From NCBI GenBank assembly GCA_036172665.1, contig CM069870.1, positions 61,690,212 to 61,754,211 on the forward strand: a stretch of DNA of 64,000 nucleotides, given 5' to 3'. This DNA is from Prosopocoilus inquinatus. Lineage: Eukaryota; Arthropoda; Insecta; Coleoptera; Lucanidae. The notes beneath the pieces are model-generated. The model did not search any database, was not told the DNA's origin, and saw nothing but the letters and a program-made list of their open reading frames with translations. The translations under genes were made by a program, and so were the position numbers. This document shows positions 10,867-21,100 of this stretch, one piece after another. Numbering within the stretch: position 1 is the stretch's first letter; each line of letters opens with the position of its first letter.

Positions 10867-11206
10867 AAAATTTTTCTAAAATCTTTCATTATGCTTTGAC
10901 AGCAAGCATGGCCGCCTTGCATGGGGGACTCATTAGGAGCAAATCCCGCTTCAATTTGTCTATCCTACTGCAATGTTAGGTCAAAAAGCGATAGTAAGAT
11001 GTCGCTATTTTATATGTTCATCATTCTTACATCGCATTTGCGAATAAATTGGGCAAGTCGTTTTTGGTCTGCAGTGGGAATGTCGAGCTACGTTTCTGCT
11101 GAAGAAGCCCCAAGCAGGGCTGAAACAGCTGTCCAGAGGCTGCTCGAGGTTCTCACTGCAATCAAAAACGATTTGCACAAAAATTTTTCTAAAAAGTTTT
11201 TTTTTT
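10797..11206 (+). repeat. Tandem hammerhead repeat unit (retrozyme / pLTR-like)
   Basis: The cleavage-site half of a hammerhead (GCTGTCCAGAGGCTGCTCGA) occurs at about 10816-10862 and again in the complete ribozyme at 11053-11176. Between them lies a body of about 190 bp that includes a GTCAAAAAGCGATAG-type word. The two predicted cleavage sites, after 10821 and after 11133, are 312 bp apart. At the left edge a 17-bp arm (10800-10816) is inverted relative to 10844-10860. Tandem units of 170-400 bp bounded by hammerheads are the layout of metazoan retrozymes and Penelope pLTRs. Confidence 0.7.
11053..11176 (+). ncRNA. Hammerhead ribozyme, type I, long stem I
   Basis: All core elements are present. 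CTGAAGA (11099-11105) matches CUGANGA. Stem II is AGCCC/GGGCT (11106-11110, 11117-11121) with a six-base loop. GAA is at 11122-11124. Stem III is AC/GT with an AGCT tetraloop (11125-11132). The cleavage triplet is GTC, with cut predicted after 11133. Stem I is long: GTTTCTG/CAGAGGC next to the core, then TCGAGC/GCTCGA, GCAGTG/CACTGC and GCAAGTCGTTTTTG/CAAAAACGATTTGC at the base. The first stem II pair is A-U instead of the usual G-C, which may slow cleavage. The fold was made by eye. Confidence 0.75.
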
Positions 11207-12298
11207 AATTAGCGGAAGCAAAACAAAATCGTTAGTGGCACGATCTGGATTATATGTTAGATTCGTACAAAACAAGTTTTAGGGCTGTATGGAAATTGCA
11301 TTGTCATGGGGCAACAAGATTCCACTCAAACCAGACCTTAGGCGATCACTACACAATTTTTCAAAGACTTGGAGCAGGAAAACTCAACAGTTTTAGTATT
11401 GCGATCTTTAAGAGAAACTGCTGCACTTTATCTAAAGAACGCAGTCATTTTTTTTACTTTCCTTGAACAACTTTTGGTTGCAACCATTTCTTAATTTTCA
11501 AACAGCCAGAGATTTTTGTAAAGTACAGATGATTCAATGTCTGATTCTTTTTTGAAAGTTCCTAGAAATGATATTCCTAGTTTTTCGGTAATTCGGCATT
11601 TTCAGTACAAGCAGACACTGCAGCTCATCTAGGTCTTGGTTTAACTTTATCTAATGTACTTCTTTCACGTTTAAATTGACAGAACCAGTAACTAACCGTA
11701 GGTGATGAGAGACAACTGTCATCGAAATTTTTCACTGAGTTTCGGTGAGTTCGACCCCCTGTGAAACCTCGTTTTTAATCGTGAAACGTTAAAGCCCGGA
11801 AAGCGTTCCGCGGTACTTCCATATTGCTTAGTGAAATGCAAATCAAATCTCCACAACCATCTCCAACCAAGTGCTGCAATCCACACACTTATTGACTTTG
11901 GAAATATTATATTCTGAATTTCAAGTTTGAGTTGAAGAAAGTTATTTTCTGCTGCTGTTTGATTGTTACTTTACAGGTTTTAATCCGTTTGCACTAAGCC
12001 CTGCGCACTTTCTTGGTTTAAACAGATTCCTTCGTCTTCATTTGAGTCTCACAGATCTTTTTTATTTTCTTTCTTCTTCTTTCTTCTCAATAATTACGGA
12101 ATTGTCCGTTCGAAATTCGGGATATAACTGACTGTGAAAAACACCCACTTTCAAAAAGATCAATTTTTATTTTCGATTTCTGTCAGTTCAGTTCGCCCTT
12201 ACCAAACACCAAACCAAAAACCGAGAGAATATATTTGATTTAAAAATCGCTACATATGTCATTATTGAAAACCTATAATTTTAAAGCTTCGAACTTCG
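11207..12298. other. Intergenic stretch, no recognisable gene
   Basis: I found no supported coding or RNA feature. Short open frames (for example 11254-11466, +) lack domains. Confidence 0.5.
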
Positions 12299-12705
12299 GA
12301 GCCACGTTAGTTCACTTGGTAAAGTCTCGGTTTCCTAGGATAACGGAACCGTAATATGACGATGAATGAATGACGTGCCAACGTCATTAAGTACATTTGG
12401 TTTCCTAGAAAACGGTAAGCGTCACCATTATTTAAAAGTATTTAATAAGGATTTTTAAACGTTTGGAATCCTCTTTTGGTAACCCCTCATTTTCTAAATA
12501 TGTTAGTAACGTCAAATCGAAATGGACCATTATGCAATATATACATCGTCACTTTTCTTGCTTATTTTATGTCAATATTTCAATACTATATGACTATCAT
12601 TTACCGTCATATTACGGCCGTTATACTACGTTATCCTAGGAAAACGAGACTTAAGAGCAATCGGCATTTAACCGATGCGTCCCGAGTTCGATTCCCGGCT
12701 GTGAC
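12299..12705 (+). repeat. tRNA(Lys)-derived SINE or tRNA pseudogene split by a MITE
   Basis: An A-box-like segment (TTAGTTCACTTGGTAA) ends at 12322. The rest resumes at 12652 with an anticodon-like hairpin (ATCGG, loop CATTTAA, CCGAT) and a B box (GAGTTCGATTCCCGG). The loop places TTT as anticodon, suggesting lysine. The acceptor stem does not pair and the T stem has a mismatch, so this is not a working tRNA gene. The 329-bp insert removes any remaining doubt. Confidence 0.6.
12323..12651. mobile_element. MITE with TAA target duplication
   Basis: The terminal inverted repeats begin AGTCTCG and continue with TTTCCTAGGATAACG at both ends. A CGTAATATGACG-like subterminal stretch is also inverted. 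TAA flanks both sides (12320-12322 and 12652-12654), matching the TWA duplications of PIF/Harbinger elements. Removing the insert restores a continuous tRNA-like sequence, so the boundaries are firm. No transposase is encoded. Confidence 0.75.
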
Positions 12706-13439
12706 AGAATTTTTCTATCCTCCTGTTAGCGGTTCTTTTCCTTCATTAATGAAAACCTATAGATTAATAATCGGTTTTAAAAATTTACGATTTTGTGTAC
12801 CTACTATTACAATAATTTCGAATAATATTGTTATGAATTATTTATTTGTTTTTTACACAAACTTTTTCATTTTTTTCATACAATTAAATCGAAACATTAC
12901 AGTTTACGAGTATCGGTAGATGCAACAAGTTATTAAAGACACTTATGACGTTCATTTTCCAAGAAATCCAAAACTTTTTCAACAAACAGGCAAATACTGA
13001 GAAGACAACTCTCATGTCATAAAAACGTGTTAAAGAAAAACTCTTTATAACGAAAGAAAGGACAAAATTTATTATGAAAATCACTGGGAAAGGATGACCT
13101 CTTAAATCTATTAATGTAACCTGAAAGAATAAACAAGAGCAGGTTAGACGCTATAAAGAGAAAAGAGTTTCTTGTTCTGTCTTGTTTTAAAAATAGAATT
13201 GTGTGAAACTTGAGTGTTAAATCTTTCCTGTTTTCAATTTCAGATAACTATTAAATCCTGTTATCCTATTTGTATTGAAGCAAAACAGAATTTAAACACG
13301 ATTATTATTATTATGTTTTAAGAAATAATTTGAAACCTATTTTTTCCCCAGATATGCAATATTAAATATTATTACTTTAATACTAATGAATAAATTACTA
13401 CAAGTTTATCACGGGATACGTGGGTTTCTCCATTTTAAA

Positions 13440-14206
13440 TTAATACACGTTATTATTATCGTTGACGGGTATGTAACCTTGGTAAATAGGATTTTGGGGT
13501 TCTTCCTCATATGACAAACTCCTATGCCAACTTCCATGACTATGACCCCCGTAACCGCTTGGGTTAGTTGCATAAACCACATGTGCACCGTCTCCTCCAC
13601 CACCACCTCCTCCGCCACTGAGTTTCTTGACACCGATGATCGTCGACAATGCCAATGCCAATTTTGCCAATAGCAAAGCCGCTCCTGCTATGAAAGCAAT
13701 TTTCCCCAAGATTAGTTGCCCTATCGCCGCAGCCATGGCTAATGCCCCCAGAAACATGAGGTTGCCCTTTTTTCCTCCTCCACCTCCACCACCCTTTTTT
13801 CGCCCTGTATCCCCAAGAATTAAAATAAAAATTAATTTTATTTACTTAACAGATTTCGAGCATATCTACCTTCGAACGCATTCTGCAAATTCACTTTGAT
13901 GTTTCTGGATTTAAAAAATTCCTCGATTTTGTGATGCAAGAGGTCATCCACGGAATTGCTGCGCTCAAGCAGATTCAACTCTGGTTTATAGGCGTCATCC
14001 TTGACTACATCTATAACACCAAACACACTCATGGGTTCCTTGCTATAAACACTGTGATTGACGAATTCCAGAGCTTGCCACTTGAGGCAATCGAACGTGT
14101 CATTCCGAGCCAGGCACTTCTGCACCTCTTGAATTCCATCTTGCAAAGCAACTGACTTCACCACCAAAACACTGAGTGTGATTAGAAGAAGACCGCAAAG
14201 GTTCAT
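13440..14206 (-). CDS. Osi-B: Osiris family protein (DUF1676), two exons
   Basis: Exon 1 is 14206-13870 and exon 2 is 13804-13440, joined by a 65-bp intron with donor G|GTAGAT and acceptor TACAG. The junction is in phase (GAA G|GG) and gives 233 residues. The start codon at 14206 opens a signal peptide (MNLCGLLLITLSVLVVKSVA). Next come the two cysteines (VQKCLARNDTFDCLKWQAL), a helical middle ending NLQNAFEG, and the basic/Gly linker RKKGGGG. The hydrophobic segment MFLGALAMAAAIGQLILGKI follows, running to IIGVKKLSG. The tail has a Gly run and HRSLSYEEEPQNPIYQGYIP. An upstream in-frame Met at 14245 is less likely because it lies near the expected transcription start. The coding strand lies opposite to Osi-A. 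The Osiris number is not assigned. Confidence 0.88.
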
Positions 14207-14256
14207 CTTGTGTCGGAATTTTTTTTTGTAAAAATAACAGGGCAAAGACTGGTTTC

Positions 14257-14264
14257 CTTATATA
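14257..14264 (-). promoter_or_regulatory. TATA box of Osi-B
   Basis: On the minus strand TATATAAG lies 51 bp upstream of the ATG at 14206. Initiation would fall about 25 bp before the start codon, giving a very short leader. Confidence 0.65.
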
Positions 14265-14574
14265 CCACGTCCGGGGATTACGGAGCGTGTCTGTTACAGC
14301 TAGCTTAAATAGCTTTTCACGAATTCTGTGTTTTCTTTACACATGACGATATTGTAGTTTCGTTGTGGTAGTAATTACATGGGTTTATGGTACGGCGAAT
14401 TCGTAATGAGCACGAATCGTATAGGCGTGACAAAGAGATCGACTTGTTTCCGCTGGTTTACGTTGAAATGGGAAGGAAAACTGCCTAAATATGAGAAACA
14501 ATTTTAATTTTAACGTTCGGCTATATCCTGCTTTCATTGAGCAGTTTATTACTTGCGAATTTAGTTTTTAAGTA

Positions 14575-14650
14575 GTTTCACAGCCGAGTTGGTTGACCGC
14601 ATTGGGCACTTGGCCGGGCAACTATTAGGTTAGGGTTCGAATCCTTTTAT
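14575..14650 (+). repeat. tRNA-like (SINE head) sequence
   Basis: A GAGTTGGTTGACCGC-type A box is followed about 40 bp later by the B box GGGTTCGAATCC. The cloverleaf is incomplete. It is probably the head of a tRNA-derived SINE in the gap between Osi-B and Osi-C. Confidence 0.4.
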
Positions 14651-15162
14651 GGTACTCACATATATAAATTCTATTTTCTTTTTGATACAGTTTTGTAAGA
14701 CAATTTTGAACAACTGTGAAGATTAGCATTTTTATTGATAAACTCTTTCTATTCAGTGTGTACGTACATATTTAAGAACTTTTAAAACCTCATTTCTATT
14801 TTTTTAATAAGCCCGGAATTTTCGATTCGTAACAAATTGATCACAAAAATTGTTGTTGTTCCAATTTAAAGATGCTTGGGTATTTATAGTATTTATGATA
14901 ATGTATAGTGTAACTACAGGAGACGTCAAGCGCACCCATAAAATTCGTTTTAAAAAGCAAATGAATAATTCAGGAAACTCAAAAGTGGGCCGAAGATTTC
15001 TCAACGGTACAATTCTGTGTCTCAGTCAACAGGATTTTTAACTTCATCACTGCAAGATGAATAACAAAAACGAAACGTTGGGTAAAATGTAACAAACAGT
15101 TTATTTAAAGTGCTCATAAAACTGAACCCACTCATGTAAACCTAGAATTTAATTTCCGTGCG

Positions 15163-18100
15163 TCACTTTTTTATTTCTTTTTCCGCTTCATTCCATGCGA
15201 AGTTTCTTCCCTTGCTCTTTTCTTGACTGCCATACACCTCCTGCACTGGAATATTCCCGTGCAAGTTAATTTGATCTACATGATTTTCTCTGTAGAGTGC
15301 TTCTGAATAATGCTGCTCTGGAAATCTGCGACACAAAAATTAGCATAAAAGCACTTATTTTTTAATTAATTTAAATAAATAGAGTGACTTACTTAGTGTA
15401 ATGAGCACCGCCGAAAGTATGTATGGGTGTATTCGTGTAGTGATGACCCGGTTGCAAGTAATTATTTCCGCCGAAAATTAAGGTTCCTAATGCATACGCG
15501 CTGCTGACGATGAGCACCAGCTTGCTTACGATTAGAGCTTTTTTGACTACCAGGGCCAAAACGCCGAATACAATGGGAACGATGGTGGCAACGTTGAATT
15601 TAAGCCCCAAGAGAAGTGGTACCAAGAACTGCCTTGCCATTAAATGACCTTAAACAAATTCAAAAAATTATATTGGGTAATTCAAAATAAGTGCCTGACC
15701 CGTTAACTATATATAGTACACGAAACAACAAAGCACTAGGGGTGCATGCGTAGAGGGTAAAAAGGACAAAGGAGGTTGATTTTTGAAATTAATTTCTTCC
15801 TATTTCGTACTTGCATGGCCTCATTAAGTACGCTTCTAACAGGTCGGATCACCCTATATTCATAAACCGTCCTAAAAGAATTATATGTGAAAGTTATTGC
15901 GTGTTTCTTTATTCGTTTGAAATGTCTTGAAACGCAGTGGAAGCTTATTTCTTATTAAAAATTGAATAAAGTAGGTAAATTTTTTGAAATATAAGAATAC
16001 ACGAGATTGGTTTTAATGAAATATTCATAAAGGAAATCGCCTTGTGCTCTCGATGATCTGTCCAGCAAATAATTCCAACGTCATATTCCCATATGCATAA
16101 TTTTTGTGACCTGAATAGCTTAAATTACGTTTGGACGCACCTTGTATTTGCCTACGGTAAACTTAACAGATGAAGTCTGAGATTACTTGTCGTTAAATTG
16201 AGGCGCTCTTTTTAGGGAAATCGGGAAGAAGAATTGTAAGTGTTTCTTTGAAGAAATAGGTAGTACGTTCTATTTATTGGAAAAAAAAGATTGCATAAAA
16301 TCTTATCTAAAATTATTATTGTCTCAAATTGTAAACATACAAAGTCTGTTCTAAATATTTTTTTTTAAATGAAGATTTTCGATGTTCAAGTAGTAAGATT
16401 AGTTTATCGTAGTAGCAAAATAGTTATTATTAGAAGTGCAAATTGTTACTTTAGTACAATTCTGAACAGTTAAAAGATATTTAGAAAAACTTTGTGCAAA
16501 TCGTTTTTGATTGCAGTGAAAACCTCGAGCAGCCTCTGGACAGCTGTTTCAGCCCTGCTTGGGGCTTCAATTTGTCTATCCTACTGCAATGTCAGGTCAA
16601 AAAGCGATAGTAAGATGTCGCTATTTTATCTGTTCATCACTCTTACATCGCAATTGCGAATAAATTGGGCAAGTCGTTTTTGTTTGCAGTGGAAATGTCG
16701 AGCTACGTCTCTGCTGAAGAAGCCCCAAGCAGGGCTGAAACAGCTGTCCAAAATTTTTCTAAAAATTTTCATTATGCTTTGACAGCAAGCATGGCCGCCT
16801 TGCATGGGGGAATTATTAGGAGCTAATCCCGCTTCAATTTGTCTATCCTACTGCAATGTCAGGTCAAAAAGCGATAGTAAGATGTCGCTATTTTATCTGT
16901 TCAGTTAAAAGATAATCGAAATTTGTGCTAAACAAATTTACGGGCGTTCCCTTTTAATTGTCCGCAAGTGTATATAAATACACATAATAGCGGGTCCGGG
17001 AAAATGTACGATGCCCTTTTTATTTCTTTATTAAAACACAATTTGAGAATTGAAGTCTTACCTAATAGAGCATCCGCCCATTCATATTTAAGTTTCTCTT
17101 TGATGTTAATTCACAGGACAAATTACTTTGTTTGGCTCTCTTAAGTTCCCAATTTCTTTCTTCGGAATTACTTGATTAGTACAGTTACAGTAAATAAGCG
17201 AAAGCATCTGCAGACATTGAAAAAGAACTTAAGAAATGAAGTAAAGTTATACTTTGTTCTACGCAAAATTTTATCACGTGATCTAGAAGACAGAATGGCT
17301 GAAGAACTCGGAGTTTTCGAATCACACAATTTTTAAAATAACTAAACACTTCCCTAATCTTTCGTTTCAATAAATGAAATTTTATAAGATGTTCAAAGTG
17401 AGTCGTACGTTTTGCTTAACTCTGTATAAGCGACTTCGGTGATATTTGCATATTCACGTGCATGTGCTGGAAACTATTTAAATTAAAACTAACAAAATTG
17501 TTCTTCTTGCCTACTTTATAACACAAAGTGTAAAAACTTTGTCATTGGTCAATCGACCTTTGCCATAGGTCAATTCCGACCAATGATAGAGCTCGTTTTT
17601 AGCGCCAAAATTTCAAAGTACAGAGTTTAGGCGATGACAAGAAAAGCTACAAGTTAAAATTACTTCATTGAAACATACTTATAGATTTGTATATTAATTA
17701 TAAATTGATTGAAAGATCAAATTTGGAAAAATTTTAAAAATCATTCTGTAGGTATCACCAAAAATCTGAGCTGATATTTCTTAAGAAAAGTGTCTTCTGA
17801 ATTCACGTATCCATAAATTTTCACTTTTTCTTATTTATTTCTGACTTTTTGTGAACATCTGTAATGTCTATTAAAAAAATTAGTGCTGCCTATGCAAATT
17901 CATTTAATCTTATTTCATATTCGAAATTTCTGTTTCTATGTTAAACAGTGTAGAGGGTCGAAGTAGCTATTAGAATGATTGTACAATCGCCTAATGCACC
18001 AAGCCCAATTTTTTTGAAACAAAATATAAAAAAGAAAAATCAAATCGGCAGACTAGATAACATCCGGCCAGTTTTAGATTGCTGGTACGCACTTAACCAT

Positions 18101-21100
18101 AACCTTTAATTTCAAAAATAATAATTTATTGTGTCTATGCTGATAGATTTCCTCTTAGTTCTTTGAACTTTGCCTAAGTATAATTAAAACCTTACTTACT
18201 CGTCTCTAAAAAAAGTTTAAAAACTACAACTGAATCGTTATATTTAGGCTTAAGTAGGTTAAGTCTTCAAGGATGTTAGAGAAGTGGTAACCGAAATTGA
18301 CCCGCCAGAGCCTACAAAAAACAGGCTGCATTTTCTAAGCGGGAGGAAAACAATTTCGGACTCTCAGATTCAGCTGCTCCCTAGTCTAACCTCGCCTTGC
18401 CTTTCTAATAAGCATTGTTCGAACTGGAACGGTCTCTACTGGTTCCAATGCGCATTTCTGTAAAAATCCAGATTCTTATCATTATTCTTTTTTCTATGAT
18501 TGAGTACACTTCATTTAATTAAGATACTTTATTAAATTAGAACTCATATCGGAATATGACTCATTGGAAAACACAAATGAAACATAAGCTGCGAGCTTGT
18601 ATAATGAAAGCATTAGTCAGCTTGCAGTATACTAAGAAATAAGATCATACTAGGATATCATGTTAAAAAAGGAATAAGCTTGTATTGGGCACTGCTTTGC
18701 AGAACGAAAATTATCGTTGAAGGAGCGGTGAGTCATGGAAAAGCTCCATGGATTGCCTTAATGAACCCCCGGTGAAAGTCAATTCTACGAATTCCTAGCT
18801 ACCCACGTCACCCTAGATTATAATAAATACGGCAAGAGAAAAAAACTCCAAATATGATTTAGTTTGTTTAACACGCGTCTTAAATTTCCTCGCCATAATG
18901 TTTTCAAAATTCAAAATTTATTCGATCAGTCAATTTTCGTAATTCAATTTAAATAGAGTGTACCTAAATAGCATCCACAACCGGCGAGTGTGAGTATAAA
19001 TAAAACAGAATCCTTGTTGTTTAAAATTTAGTATCTAACAGTTTTATCGCTGTTGTGTTGATCTTCGGCGAGGGTGAGTTTAAATAAAACAGAATCATTG
19101 TTATTTTAAACTCATCCTCGCCGAAGATTAACACAACAGTTATAAAACTATTAGATGCTGAATTTTAAACAACAATGATTCTGTTTTATTGTTACTTCTT
19201 TATAGAAGTGAACTGACTTTTGTTGATCTTCCCTTCTCCCTTTGATATTCTATACTCAATTTTATAGTAATTGTTAAATTTTAAATAATTAACTAATTTA
19301 ATTATATTCAAATATATTGTTTATAATCTCCTTGTTGTTTCCAAAAAATATTAGTAGATTAGCCATTCGCACGATCTGTGGAAAACAATTTGGAAATCGA
19401 TTTCTTGCTTTCCACCTGAAAATGAAAACCAGGGCGCTACTAAAAAAGAAATCGAAATACAACATTGTATGTACAAAAGGGGTGGACACTAGCCGGGAAG
19501 TTCTCACCCACCATGCTAAACGTCACAAATGCGACCGTTGTACTAATGTTGCAATATTATTTTCCACGCGCTTCTCTGTGAATGAAATTTCATTTCCCCC
19601 ATACAATCAAGGATACATTTGAGAGCTGGCCTAGTTCGTTCGAAGCGCCTGAGAGCATCGCTGTTATACAGACTGCTTAAAGAATTGAAGGCAAAAAGTC
19701 GTTGAAAAGTGTCTGTTTTATTAATGCACGGGGAAAGACTTCCCTTAATCTATTACTCTTTTCCACCCTCGTCTGGACGCTTTACAGAATCATAACCCTT
19801 AAAGGAACTTAATACAATTGAAGAATAATGGAAATAGATACAAAATACTTGAGAATGTTCAAAACAACACACACAAAACACGAATTATCAGTCGCGTAGC
19901 AAGTAATGGACCCGAACCAAAATTTTGAAAATTGTACTGGGACTTACAGGCGAAGATGATCGAAATAAAAGACAAAATGCGATGAAAATGAAAGATCATG
20001 GAAACACAAAATACGAGTTACATTTTGCGATCAAGCGATCAAACTCAACGAGAAGATAACGAATAGTTTAAACAGAGACATCCTTCAATCGCTTTTTGAC
20101 CTAACATTGCATTAGCATTGCAAAGCGGAAATGCTTGCTTGCTGTTTTGAAAAAAAAATATTGCAAATCGTTTTTGATTGCAGTAAATCCCATGAGCAGC
20201 TTCTGTACGGCTGTTTCAGCTCTATTTTGGGCTTCATCAGCAGAAGCTTAGCTCGAGACTTATTGCAAACTAAAACGATTATCCTTGGTCGAATCATTTT
20301 GGTTTTGGTAATGAAGTAGCTCTACAGAGGCCGCTCGAAGGATTCACTGCAACCAGAAATGATTTGCAACAAAAAATTTAAAAAAAAGAAACTACAATCA
20401 AAATGCACTATCAAGATCTGCTGAACTTGTGAGAAACGCGCATGTGATTACACAAAGAGATCTACTGACCTTAACAATGAATAAGGCTAAGGCTTTGCGT
20501 CACGTGACGTGCGGCTCGAGCTCGCTTACTTGTATTATTTACTTAATTAGAGTTTATTGTTTTCTTAAATTTAACTTACGTCGGAAGGCAAAAATCAGGA
20601 GAAGGAAGAGGTACGAACAGAGAAGAATACGTGATTCAAAAACAAAAGAAGTGCGATACTCTAACACAATGTAAAAAAAATTAAAGAAAAGACAGAAAGT
20701 AAAAGAACAAACTGTATACGAAATACGTATTTTGTAATAAATTTAATTCGATAAAACAAAAACAAACTAAATGCAAGAAAACTAAAATGGCAGAAAAAAG
20801 TTAAAAAATTTGAAAATAAAAATGACACAATAGTAATTCTTTGATTTTTGAAGAACACCCAGGAGGACAAAAGGCATTAATTTCTTTTTCGTTTAGTTTA
20901 TTTTTGGTACTGCGAAGTCATGTCTCGTTTTCGTTTTAAAATAAAAATTGAAGTGACATCTTAGTATCAAATGAAGAGGAATTTGTAACACGTTTTTAAT
21001 TAAATTAATTGAAAAATCAAGCACAGTCTTACTTTTTAATAATGTCTCACCTATAAATTTTAAACTGCGACCTGATGCCCTCTAACTATTATAATAGGTA

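Larger units (their letters stand above)
8490..11206 (-). mobile_element. Penelope-like retroelement with adjoining hammerhead repeat
   Basis: The minus-strand element has a long ORF for reverse transcriptase plus GIY-YIG (8761-10866) and a 3' region with poly(A)/(TATA)/(AATT) simple repeats at about 8703-8755 and a hammerhead-like motif at 8543-8571. At its 5' side (10797-11206) it abuts a plus-strand hammerhead repeat. That repeat could be an inverted pLTR of this element or a separate non-autonomous insertion. The latter is favoured because its ribozyme differs from the one at the 3' end. The outer boundaries are approximate and I found no target duplication. Confidence 0.7.

Noticed and set aside
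12299..12705. Functional tRNA-Lys gene with an intron
   Set aside because: The interruption has transposon ends and a target duplication, it does not sit at the anticodon, and the acceptor stem does not pair.
13627..13899. Plus-strand open frame with a proline run
   Set aside because: It is the antisense shadow of the glycine-rich linker of Osi-B.
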